NCBI GenBank assembly: GCA_904501985.1 | Contig: CAJGCT010000013.1 | Coordinates: 1-35,452, forward strand | Source of the DNA: an uncultured Clostridia bacterium | GTDB taxonomy: Bacteria; Bacillota; Clostridia; Oscillospirales; CAG-272 | Length of the DNA stretch: 35,452 bases | Reading direction: 5' to 3' | Shown here: in pieces, positions 23,812-31,018 of the stretch | Numbering within the stretch: position 1 is the first letter of the stretch | Layout of the letters: each line of letters begins with the position of its first letter | Translations under genes and position numbers: made by a program | Notes under the pieces: model-generated | What the model was told of the DNA's origin: nothing | What the model saw: only the letters and a program-made list of their open reading frames with translations | Databases searched by the model: none

Positions 23812-25053
23812 ATGAGCAGTATTAAGGATATTTCACTTGCAAAAAGCGGACACGATAAGATCAATTGGGTAAAGAGCTATATGCCGGTACTGAATCTTAT
23901 CAACGAGGATTTCACAAAAAACAAGCCCTTTGCAGGCAAAAAGATATCAATGTCCATACACCTTGAAGCGAAGACCGCATATCTCGCCATAACTCTTGCG
24001 GCAGGCGGTGCTGAGGTTTATGTGACAGGATGCAATCCTCTTTCAACTCAGGACGACGTTGCGGCGGCACTGGTTGACCTGGGCTTTGAGGTGAACGCAT
24101 GGCGCGGAGTAACCGATGCTGAATATGAGGAGCATCTTAAGAAGACACTTTCGCTTTGCCCCGATGTTATGATCGACGACGGCGGAGACCTTACTCACCT
24201 TCTCCACGGCGAGTGCCGCGAGTACGGCAAAAACCTTATCGGCGGATGCGAGGAGACAACAACAGGTATTCACCGTCTGTTCGCACGTCAGGCGGCAGGG
24301 TTACTTGATTACACCATGATAGACGTAAACGATGCAGACTGCAAGCATCTGTTTGACAACCGTTACGGCACAGGTCAGTCCACCCTTGACGGTATTATGA
24401 ATTCCACCAACCTTATAATTGCCGGCAAGACTGTGGTCGTTTCAGGTTACGGCTGGTGCGGTAAGGGCGTTGCAATGCGCGCTAAGGGTATGGGCGCGAA
24501 TGTTATCGTAACCGAGATTGACCCCGTTAAGGGAATCGAGGCTGTAATGGACGGCTTCCGCGTTATGACTATGGATGAAGCGTGTGCTCTCGGCGATCTG
24601 TTTATCACCGTTACAGGATGCAAGGACGTAATCCGCGCCGAGCACTTTGAAAAGATGAAGGACGGCGTTCTGCTTGCCAACAGCGGACATTTTGATGTTG
24701 AAATAGACAAGATGGCACTTGGCAGAATGGCAAAGAAGCAGTGGGAGCGTAAGCCCAATATCATGGGCTACGAAATGCCCGACGGACGTGTTCTCAATCT
24801 TCTTGCAGAGGGCAGACTTGTAAATCTTGCCGCAGGCAACGGACATCCTGCGGAGATCATGGACATGAGCTTTGCGATTCAGGCAAAGAGCCTTGAATAT
24901 CTTGTTAAGCACGCAGGCGAGCTTGACAAGAAGGTATACCAGGTTCCGCGCGAGATCGATAACGAGGTGGCAACGCTTAAGCTTCGTGCGCTCGGTGCAA
25001 GCCTTGAGGTGCTCAGCGAGGAGCAGAAGGAATATCTTGCAAAAGTAGACTAA
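23812..25053 (+). CDS. ahcY: Adenosylhomocysteinase
   Basis: A 413-residue NAD-dependent enzyme that splits S-adenosylhomocysteine into adenosine and homocysteine. Typical marks are SIHLEAKTAYLAITL (the substrate-binding start), MIDDGGDLTHLLHGE, EETTTGIHRLFARQ, NVNDADCK-like DVNDADCKHLFDNRYGTGQS, and the NAD fold VVSGYGWCGKGVAMRAKGMG followed by TEIDP. The C-terminal KVYQVPREIDNEVA region is of the short bacterial/archaeal form, lacking the long insert of some proteobacteria. GGGAGAA precedes the ATG. No methyl-cycle partner lies adjacent. Confidence 0.96.
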   Translation: MSSIKDISLAKSGHDKINWVKSYMPVLNLINEDFTKNKPFAGKKISMSIHLEAKTAYLAITLAAGGAEVYVTGCNPLSTQDDVAAALVDLGFEVNAWRGVTDAEYEEHLKKTLSLCPDVMIDDGGDLTHLLHGECREYGKNLIGGCEETTTGIHRLFARQAAGLLDYTMIDVNDADCKHLFDNRYGTGQSTLDGIMNSTNLIIAGKTVVVSGYGWCGKGVAMRAKGMGANVIVTEIDPVKGIEAVMDGFRVMTMDEACALGDLFITVTGCKDVIRAEHFEKMKDGVLLANSGHFDVEIDKMALGRMAKKQWERKPNIMGYEMPDGRVLNLLAEGRLVNLAAGNGHPAEIMDMSFAIQAKSLEYLVKHAGELDKKVYQVPREIDNEVATLKLRALGASLEVLSEEQKEYLAKVD

Positions 25054-25060
25054 AAAATAC

Positions 25061-25096
25061 GGGACTGAACGGCAAGATTGCTGTTCGGTCCCGATG
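25061..25096 (+). terminator. Terminator after ahcY
   Basis: CGGGACTGAAC pairs with GTTCGGTCCCG (one wobble) around a 13-base interior, followed by ATGCTTTT. The U-tract is short. Confidence 0.65.
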
Positions 25097-25173
25097 CTTT
25101 TCTGAAAATCCGGATTTTATGCGATATGCAGGCGAAATTTTATTAGTAAACTGTAAAAGTTTCGGAATAATGC

Positions 25174-25202
25174 TTGCCAAGCGATAAAATTTGATTTATA
25201 AT
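25174..25202 (+). promoter_or_regulatory. Promoter of the sortase unit
   Basis: TTGCCA (25174-25179), a 17-base spacer and TATAAT (25197-25202). It precedes the TTG start of the sortase by about 33 bases. Confidence 0.75.
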
Positions 25203-25235
25203 AAAGGGTAGAATATTTTTCTCGGAGGTGCTTCT

Positions 25236-26363
25236 TTGAGCCTCAAAGATTTTTTTGATTATATAAAAAATAAACGCTTTTTGAATACCGACGCTGACCA
25301 TATAACCGAGGATGCTGCCGAAGATAGTCCCGAAGCTGTGGATGAAGTGGATGCTGAAATCGGCGAGGATGCCGTGTTATATACGGAAGCAGAGCTGATT
25401 ATAGACGACCGCGAGCTGTTTGCCGCATCCCTTGACTCACTTACCGCTGACGATATAGCACCCTGTGATGAAAGCCGTAAATCCTCTCGCTTTAGTAAAC
25501 GCGACCTTGTACGCTACGCTGTGATGCTTGTCTGTGCCTGCGTTTTTATTGGCAGTGCCGGATCGCTGGTTTCCCGCCTTATTGATTACAGGCGCGGAGA
25601 TGCGGTTTACGGAGATATTGCGGATAATATATTTAGCGGCGACCTTGGTCCGGAGCACGCTGTGTCACCTGCCCTCAAGCTTTCGCAGTCGCCCGCTATG
25701 CTTGACTACTATTCCTCGCTGACACTTGACGAATCTGATGTGCCGGGGGACGATACCGTACAGCATAATGCGAAATTTGAGCAGATAAAGGCTAATCTTA
25801 ACTATCTTAAATCGGTTAATCCCGACATATACGGTTACATCCATATTGACGGTACAAACATAAGCTTCCCAATCGTTCAGGGTGAGGATAACGAGTATTA
25901 TCTCAACCGTGCGTGGAACGGAGATTTCCTCGTTGTAGGCTCAATATATGCCGATTTCCGCGCTGACGAAAATATCGAAAACAACCGTAACACCGTATTT
26001 TATGGGCATAATATGCTTGACGGCAATATGTTCAACAATGTTATGCTGTTCCGGGATGAGGAAGTGTTTAATTCCAAGCTTATTGAAATATATACATTTG
26101 ACGGAATATACACATATGAGCCTTTTGCCATATTCCAGACGGTGTATACATATCAGTATTTTCGCATGGAGTTTATGTCAGACGAAGATTTTGTGAGATT
26201 CTGCGAGGAAATGCAGTCAAACTCCGAGCACAGTAAGGATATGACCTTTACCGGTGAGGATAAGATAATAACGCTTTCTACCTGCACCCCGTCTGACGAT
26301 GCATCATCCTATTATGTGGGACGAATAGCACTTCACGCAAAGCTTGTTAAAACAGAGACCTAA
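25236..26363 (+). CDS. srtB: Class B sortase
   Basis: A 375-residue membrane-anchored transpeptidase. The catalytic set is His258 in FYGHNM, Cys350 in LSTC and Arg363 in VGRIALHAKL; the domain spans about 185-371 and the long SrtB-type helix region (DEDFVRFCEEMQSNSEHS) is present. Unusually, about 88 mostly acidic residues precede the single membrane helix (90-114), giving a sizeable cytoplasmic tail. The TTG start is supported by GGAGGTG six bases upstream. No LPxTG- or NPQTN-type substrate gene lies in the window, and the next genes act on RNA and sugars. Confidence 0.9.
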   Translation: MSLKDFFDYIKNKRFLNTDADHITEDAAEDSPEAVDEVDAEIGEDAVLYTEAELIIDDRELFAASLDSLTADDIAPCDESRKSSRFSKRDLVRYAVMLVCACVFIGSAGSLVSRLIDYRRGDAVYGDIADNIFSGDLGPEHAVSPALKLSQSPAMLDYYSSLTLDESDVPGDDTVQHNAKFEQIKANLNYLKSVNPDIYGYIHIDGTNISFPIVQGEDNEYYLNRAWNGDFLVVGSIYADFRADENIENNRNTVFYGHNMLDGNMFNNVMLFRDEEVFNSKLIEIYTFDGIYTYEPFAIFQTVYTYQYFRMEFMSDEDFVRFCEEMQSNSEHSKDMTFTGEDKIITLSTCTPSDDASSYYVGRIALHAKLVKTET

Positions 26364-26396
26364 GAAATATAACCGCAGAAAGGAATGGGCATAATT

Positions 26397-27188
26397 ATGA
26401 ATATACTTCGCTGTCCGTTCTGCGGCTCACCCATTGCAAGGGAAGAAAACAGTCTTTACTGCGAGGTGCACCGACACTGCTTTGATATTGCAAAGAGCGG
26501 ATATGTCACGCTCACACGGGCATCCGGTACTGCCGGAGATGACCGTGATATGGTGCGTGCGCGCACAGCGTTTCTTGACAAGGGATATTACCGTCCGTTT
26601 GCCGAAGCGGTCGCTCATGCGATTGGTGATGCAAAGGTAGTTATAGATGCCGGATGCGGCGAGGGATATTATTCCGAAGCCGCGGCAGAGCGAGGAGCGT
26701 TGGTATATGGCTTTGATTTATCAAAGTATGCCTGCGATAAGGCGGCAAAACGTGCCAAGGCGGCAGGGCACAGCTCGTTTTTCGGCGTGTCCAGCATTTT
26801 TGAGCTTCCCGTTGCCGACAAGTCTGCCGATTGTGTCATAAGTCTGTTTGCACCAATTGCCGAGGCGGAATTTGCAAGGGTACTGAAGGACGACGGACTT
26901 CTTATAGTAGGTGCCGCCGGAACAAGGCATCTGTATGAGCTGAAGCGTGCCATATATCAAAACGCTTACGAGAACGAGGGACGCCGCGATCTTCCCGCAG
27001 GCTTTGAGGAGGTCTGCCGCAGAAAGGTAAGCTATACCTTTGACTGCCGCGGCGAAGACTTGAAGCCGCTGTTTATGATGACTCCCTATGCGTTCAAAAC
27101 ATCAAGGGAGGATGCGGCAAAGCTTGACGAGCTGACACATCTTGAAATAACGGCGGACTTTGATATATTTGTTTACAAAAAGAGATAG
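26397..27188 (+). CDS. rlmA: 23S rRNA (guanine-N1)-methyltransferase, RlmA family
   Basis: About 263 residues. The N-terminal zinc finger has Cys6 and Cys9 (CPFC), Cys22 and His27, followed by the family signature CFDIAKSGYVTL. The SAM-binding domain starts at VVIDAGCGEGYYSEAA, with SLFAPIAEAEFARVL at motif IV. Family members methylate G745 or G748 of 23S rRNA; which one applies cannot be told. ATG 26385 sits directly on the Shine-Dalgarno AAAGGA, so 26397 is preferred. The start region ATGGGCATAATTATG closely matches those of the oppD-like and lexA genes. Confidence 0.85.
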   Translation: MNILRCPFCGSPIAREENSLYCEVHRHCFDIAKSGYVTLTRASGTAGDDRDMVRARTAFLDKGYYRPFAEAVAHAIGDAKVVIDAGCGEGYYSEAAAERGALVYGFDLSKYACDKAAKRAKAAGHSSFFGVSSIFELPVADKSADCVISLFAPIAEAEFARVLKDDGLLIVGAAGTRHLYELKRAIYQNAYENEGRRDLPAGFEEVCRRKVSYTFDCRGEDLKPLFMMTPYAFKTSREDAAKLDELTHLEITADFDIFVYKKR

Positions 27189-27202
27189 AAACGGATTTTA
27201 CA

Positions 27203-27910
27203 ATGAAAATTTCACTCTGCATACCAATGTACAATGAAAGCAGTATAATAGACCGCACACTTAAAACGGTTTCCGAGTATATGGCGGCTAATTTCGATGA
27301 TTATGAGGTGATTTTCTCCGATGACGGGAGCACTGACGGATGCCGCAATGCGGTGGAGTCCTTCGCCGACAGCCGCATACGTGCCGTGGGGTATGAGGTG
27401 AATCGCGGCAAGGGCGCGGCAATCCGAAACGGCGTTTTGAATGCTGTGGGAGATATTATCGTGTTCACCGACTGTGATCTTGCATACGGTCTTGATGTTG
27501 TGAAGGGCGTCGCCAAGATGTTTCAAAAGACTCCCGATGCCGATGTTATCATAGGTTCACGGAATCTGACAAAAGACGGCTACGGGGGATACACCCTTCT
27601 TCGCAAGCTTGCATCCAAGGCATATATAAAGTGTCTCTGCCTGGCGGCAGGCTTTAAGCTGTCGGATTCCCAGTGCGGCTTTAAGGCGTTCAGAAAAGAG
27701 ATGGCACACAAAGTGTTCTCCGAGTGTGTTGTTGACGGTTTTGCCTTCGATTTTGAGGTGCTTATTATGGCACGCAATATGGGCGCTGTAATATGCGAAA
27801 TGCCGGTTCGTGTGGTAAATCACCGTGACAGCAAGGTAAAGGTGTTCAAGGACAGCCGTAAGATGTTACGGGATGTCAGGATGATAAAAAAGAACAACAG
27901 GGTAAAATAA
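27203..27910 (+). CDS. Family 2 glycosyltransferase (dolichyl/polyprenyl-phosphate glycosyltransferase-like)
   Basis: A 235-residue GT-A enzyme similar to the Alg5/DPM1 group, which moves a hexose from a nucleotide sugar to a polyprenyl phosphate. Motifs: SLCIPMYNES at the start, SDDGSTDG (nucleotide contact), NRGKGAAIRNG, the metal-binding TDCDLAYGLD and SQCGFKAFRKE. There is no C-terminal membrane domain. It begins 14 bases after rlmA and probably shares its transcript. Acceptor and sugar are unknown; cell-surface glycosylation is likely. Confidence 0.87.
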   Translation: MKISLCIPMYNESSIIDRTLKTVSEYMAANFDDYEVIFSDDGSTDGCRNAVESFADSRIRAVGYEVNRGKGAAIRNGVLNAVGDIIVFTDCDLAYGLDVVKGVAKMFQKTPDADVIIGSRNLTKDGYGGYTLLRKLASKAYIKCLCLAAGFKLSDSQCGFKAFRKEMAHKVFSECVVDGFAFDFEVLIMARNMGAVICEMPVRVVNHRDSKVKVFKDSRKMLRDVRMIKKNNRVK

Positions 27911-27974
27911 AGGTTTTTTGCATACACTTGGTAATATGTCATAACGACTTTACAATAATTTCATAAAAAAGTCT

Positions 27975-28002
27975 TTGAATTTTTTTACATGTATGCTATA
28001 AT
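27975..28002 (+). promoter_or_regulatory. Promoter of the Cys-rich membrane protein gene
   Basis: TTGAAT (27975-27980), 16 bases and TATAAT (27997-28002). Reading the -35 as TTTGAA gives a 17-base spacer. Confidence 0.65.
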
Positions 28003-28045
28003 GAAAATATAAAATACTATTCTGTGAAAAGGAAGGTACGATATA

Positions 28046-28366
28046 ATGAGAAAGTATAACAAAAAGTCCGGTATCACTCCGTTTAAGCTCGCACTTATCA
28101 TCACAGGCTCTATTATTGCCGCCGCAGGTATTATATTCCTTGTTGTCAAGCTTATGAAAAAGGCACAGGAAAAGAAGCTCCTTGCTTCCTGCGACTGCGG
28201 ATGTGACTGCTGTGACGAGGCTTGGGAATTTGATGAAGATATGCTGGGTGATCTTCGTTTTGACGATGAAGAGTGCTGCGACTGCGGCTGTTCGTCAGAT
28301 GATGAAATCTCCGCCGCTGTTGACGAGGCTATAGAGGCTATCGAATCGGTTACCGAGGAAGAATAA
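28046..28366 (+). CDS. Small membrane protein with two CDCGC motifs and an acidic tail
   Basis: A 106-residue protein with a basic N-tip, one helix at about 13-36 (LALIITGSIIAAAGIIFLVV), a short Lys-rich stretch and then a strongly acidic domain. Nine Cys lie in two clusters: 49, 51, 53, 55, 56 and 77, 78, 80, 82, each containing CDCGC. The positive-inside pattern around the helix is ambiguous, so topology is open. Such Cys spacing suggests metal binding or a redox role, but no named family is recognised. It has its own promoter, GGAAGG before the ATG, and a terminator, so it is monocistronic. Confidence 0.75.
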   Translation: MRKYNKKSGITPFKLALIITGSIIAAAGIIFLVVKLMKKAQEKKLLASCDCGCDCCDEAWEFDEDMLGDLRFDDEECCDCGCSSDDEISAAVDEAIEAIESVTEEE

Positions 28367-28385
28367 ACAACGATTATGAAAAATA

Positions 28386-28431
28386 AATTTCGGCTGTGCC
28401 ATCATGTAGTGGCACAGCCGAAATTGTTTTT
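28386..28431. terminator. Shared terminator for the Cys-rich protein gene and prfB
   Basis: Perfect 16-bp stem (28386-28401 with 28410-28425), an 8-base loop, then TTGTTTTT overlapping the stem end on the plus strand, and an A-rich left side that gives U-rich RNA for prfB on the minus strand. Confidence 0.88.
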
Positions 28432-28452
28432 ACAGTTGAAAAAATTTTACAC

Positions 28453-29562
28453 TTATTTGTTGGCGTTCTGCTTTAAGTAGGCATTTATAAATCCGTCGAT
28501 CTCGCCGTCCATTACAGCGGAAATGTTGCCGTCCTCATAGCCGGTGCGGTTGTCCTTTGCGAGGGTGTAGGGCATAAATACATAGGAGCGAATCTGACTG
28601 CCCCACTCGATGTTGTTCTTAACGCCCTTTATGTCCTCAATACGCGCAAGATTCTCACGCTCTTTTATTTCCATCAGCTTTGATTTGAGCATCTTAAGAG
28701 CGGTTTCCTTATTCTGAAGCTGACTGCGCTCGGTCTGACATCCAACCACTATACCGGTAGGAAGGTGAGTTATACGGATAGCAGAGTCGGTTTTGTTAAT
28801 GTGCTGACCGCCGGCACCGGATGAGCGGTGAGCGGTGATTTCAATGTCCTCGTCGCGAATCTCGATTTTGCCGTCATCCTCAAATTCCGGCATAACGTCA
28901 ACGGATGCGAAGGATGTCTGGCGGCGTCCGGATGCATCGAAAGGAGAGATGCGAACAAGACGGTGAACGCCGGCTTCACTCTTTAAATATCCGTAAGCAT
29001 TTGTACCCTCAACCATTATAGTTGCACTTTTTATTCCGGCTTCTTCGCCGTCAAGCCAATCAAGCAGCTTTACGGTATAACCGTGACGCTCACCCCAACG
29101 GGTGTACATACGGTAGAGCATAAGTGCCCAATCCTGCGCCTCTGTTCCGCCTGCGCCCGGATGGAACGATACAATTGCGTTGTTGCGGTCATATTCGCCG
29201 GAGAGCAGAACCTCGATTCTCTGACGTTCTTCTTCTTTGATGACCTCTGCCATTTCGGACTCTACTTCCGGGACTACGGATTCATCGTTTTCCTCAATTC
29301 CCATTTCTGCGAGAACAATAGCGTCCTCAAGACGGTTTTTGAGAGCCTCAAATGCGGAAATTTTATCTTTTTTCTGCTTGATCTGCTGAAGCATCTTGCT
29401 GGAGCTTTCCGCATCGTTCCAGAAGTCAGCCTCCATGGTTTTTGCCTCGTCCTCGGCAACCTCACTTTTCAGCTGATCAATGCGCAGTGCCGATGCCAGC
29501 TCATCTATGTCGGCACGCATATTCTGAAGCTTATATTTTGCTTCCTCAAGTTGAATAATCAA
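28453..29562 (-). CDS. prfB: Peptide chain release factor 2, no programmed frameshift
   Basis: About 369 residues, recognising UGA and UAA stop codons. The RF2-type tripeptide SPF is in VRISPFDASGR and the catalytic GGQ is in SSGAGGQHINKTDSA. The start is probably TTG 29562, because GGAGGA lies 6-7 bases before it and the product then begins like other RF2 (IIQLEEAKYKLQNM); the frame stays open far upstream through a palindromic insert that should be untranslated. Most prfB genes contain an in-frame UGA near codon 25 with a +1 shift; here ADIDELASALRIDQLK reads straight through. Confidence 0.93.
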   Translation of the reverse strand: MIIQLEEAKYKLQNMRADIDELASALRIDQLKSEVAEDEAKTMEADFWNDAESSSKMLQQIKQKKDKISAFEALKNRLEDAIVLAEMGIEENDESVVPEVESEMAEVIKEEERQRIEVLLSGEYDRNNAIVSFHPGAGGTEAQDWALMLYRMYTRWGERHGYTVKLLDWLDGEEAGIKSATIMVEGTNAYGYLKSEAGVHRLVRISPFDASGRRQTSFASVDVMPEFEDDGKIEIRDEDIEITAHRSSGAGGQHINKTDSAIRITHLPTGIVVGCQTERSQLQNKETALKMLKSKLMEIKERENLARIEDIKGVKNNIEWGSQIRSYVFMPYTLAKDNRTGYEDGNISAVMDGEIDGFINAYLKQNANK

Positions 29563-29607
29563 TGTAGTTCCTCCGTTCATCCGCCGAGGCGGACGGTTTA
29601 TTGTTTT

Positions 29608-29744
29608 TATTATACCATGAAGCAAAAATGCTTGCTTGCAAGGGCATTTTTGCAAAGCCGTCAATAGCGCAGCCGCGCTATGGCGCGGAGCGGCGAAGCC
29701 GCGGAAGCCCATGGGAATGGGATTCCCTGCGTATATTATACCAT
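29608..29744. repeat. Palindrome-rich insert flanked by 11-bp direct repeats, in the prfB leader
   Basis: TATTATACCAT occurs at 29608-29618 and 29734-29744. Between the copies are 115 bases packed with inverted repeats: GCAAAAATGC/GCATTTTTGC (29622-29631 with 29644-29653), TAGCGC/GCGCTA (about 29664-29680), a GC-rich GGC-GAA-GCC region and GGGAAT-GGG-ATTCCC (about 29713-29727). This looks like a small non-coding mobile palindromic element with a target-site duplication (inference). Confidence 0.5.
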
Positions 29745-29764
29745 ATTGCAGGTTACTATTTCAA
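29735..29764 (-). promoter_or_regulatory. Promoter of prfB
   Basis: On the minus strand TTGAAA (29759-29764), 18 bases and TATAAT (29735-29740) with TGG before it. A second TATAAT with the same TGG (29609-29614) comes from the flanking repeat nearer the gene and could act as an extended -10 promoter, but lacks a good -35. Confidence 0.6.
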
Positions 29765-29817
29765 TAATATTTTGAATTTTACATTTTATCAATATTTTTA
29801 GCTTGGCAGGGTAGAAA

Positions 29818-31017
29818 TCACTGTGCCATCCTGTAAAACTTTTCGATTTCCTCCGAATTTCCGAATTTCCGTGCGGAGAGTGTCTCGGAAAGGGTGTCAC
29901 AGAGCGATTCGTCCGTTAACAGTTTCTTTATTCCGTCGTAAATTCCGTCAGATGATATGTCGCAGATTACTCCGAGTGCTCCGCCTTCAAGCTGTTCGGG
30001 GGCGGAAAGATAATGGGAGGCAAGGATAGGCTTGTACATGATTTTTGCTTCCTCTACCGATATAGGCTTGCCCTCGTGACGTGACGGCTGAGCGTATATG
30101 TGGCAGTCGCGCAGGTAAGAGTAAGGATTCTGCGTCGTGCCGAGGAATATCATCATGTCCGGCACACCTTCTTTAAGGAGAAGGTCGGCTATATACTGCT
30201 TATAATCCTCCTCGCCGTCTCCAAGCACATACCAGCGCACATCAAATCCGTCGTTGCGAAGCCGTCTGAGTACAGGGACTACCATGTCGAGTCCCTTTTG
30301 CTCGCTGATTCTGCCGATTGTCAGAATGCGCTTGCCTGTGAAGTGAGTGTCGGGAAATGTGTCGCCTATAAGTGCCAGATCCCATATTTGCTTTGGATTT
30401 GTGATGTTTTCCATCATTACGGTGCGGTCGGCAATTTCCGGCAGCTTGTTCTTCAGCGAATCATCGACAAGCTTTGATACCGTTACAACATTATCGCACT
30501 TCTTGAAATAACCAAGGTAAATAGAGTCATCACGGGGCGGATTGGAGTAATCAAAGTGAAGCCACGCGATCTTCTTTTTTGCATTCACCTTGTCGCACAT
30601 ATAGAACATTGTGCGGTCTCCCCAATATGCCACGGCTATGTCGTACGGCTCCTTTACGGCAGGCATTTTCTGCATGAAGTGAATCCACATCCACGTTGCC
30701 GCGGAACTGCGTTTTTCGCCTTTAGAGAACAGCGTTTTCAGAAAATACGGAAAAATCTCAAAAAGCGTCAACGGATTTTCTTTTACAAAGCAGTTAAGGA
30801 GGGTCTTTATTGCATTTTTTCCGGAAAGCAGGAACATATCGCCGTATTTTTCCATGATTTCAATTTTCACCTGCTTTGGTACTTGGTCAAGCAGTAATCC
30901 CTCGCGCTTTGCAAGCAGCAGAGTCACATCGAATCTGTCAAAATCAAGGCAGGATAAGAATGAGAGAAATGATTTCTCCGTACCGGCACAGTTCATGGTT
31001 ATGCCGCATACCAGCAT
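29818..31017 (-). CDS. Family 4 (GT-B) glycosyltransferase
   Basis: About 399 residues, a two-domain GT-B enzyme. The N-terminal domain begins MLVCGITMNCAGTEKSFLSF (the Gly/Glu acceptor loop). The C-terminal donor domain begins near RILTIGRISEQKGLDMVVPVL and carries PSRHEGKPISVEEA, the GT4 E-x7-E type site. It probably adds a sugar to a cell-surface polymer or lipid. ATG 31017 is preferred, with GAAGAAG upstream; TTG 31032 would overlap the ABC-F gene by 14 bases. The pair is tightly linked and likely translationally coupled. Confidence 0.85.
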   Translation of the reverse strand: MLVCGITMNCAGTEKSFLSFLSCLDFDRFDVTLLLAKREGLLLDQVPKQVKIEIMEKYGDMFLLSGKNAIKTLLNCFVKENPLTLFEIFPYFLKTLFSKGEKRSSAATWMWIHFMQKMPAVKEPYDIAVAYWGDRTMFYMCDKVNAKKKIAWLHFDYSNPPRDDSIYLGYFKKCDNVVTVSKLVDDSLKNKLPEIADRTVMMENITNPKQIWDLALIGDTFPDTHFTGKRILTIGRISEQKGLDMVVPVLRRLRNDGFDVRWYVLGDGEEDYKQYIADLLLKEGVPDMMIFLGTTQNPYSYLRDCHIYAQPSRHEGKPISVEEAKIMYKPILASHYLSAPEQLEGGALGVICDISSDGIYDGIKKLLTDESLCDTLSETLSARKFGNSEEIEKFYRMAQ

Positions 31018-31018
31018 T

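Noticed and set aside
29563..29712. N-terminal extension of prfB through the palindromic insert
   Set aside because: The extension translates palindromic DNA, and TTG 29562 has a good ribosome-binding site at the family-typical start.
29605..29750. CRISPR-like repeat array
   Set aside because: Only one pair of direct repeats and many palindromes; there are no regular repeat-spacer units.
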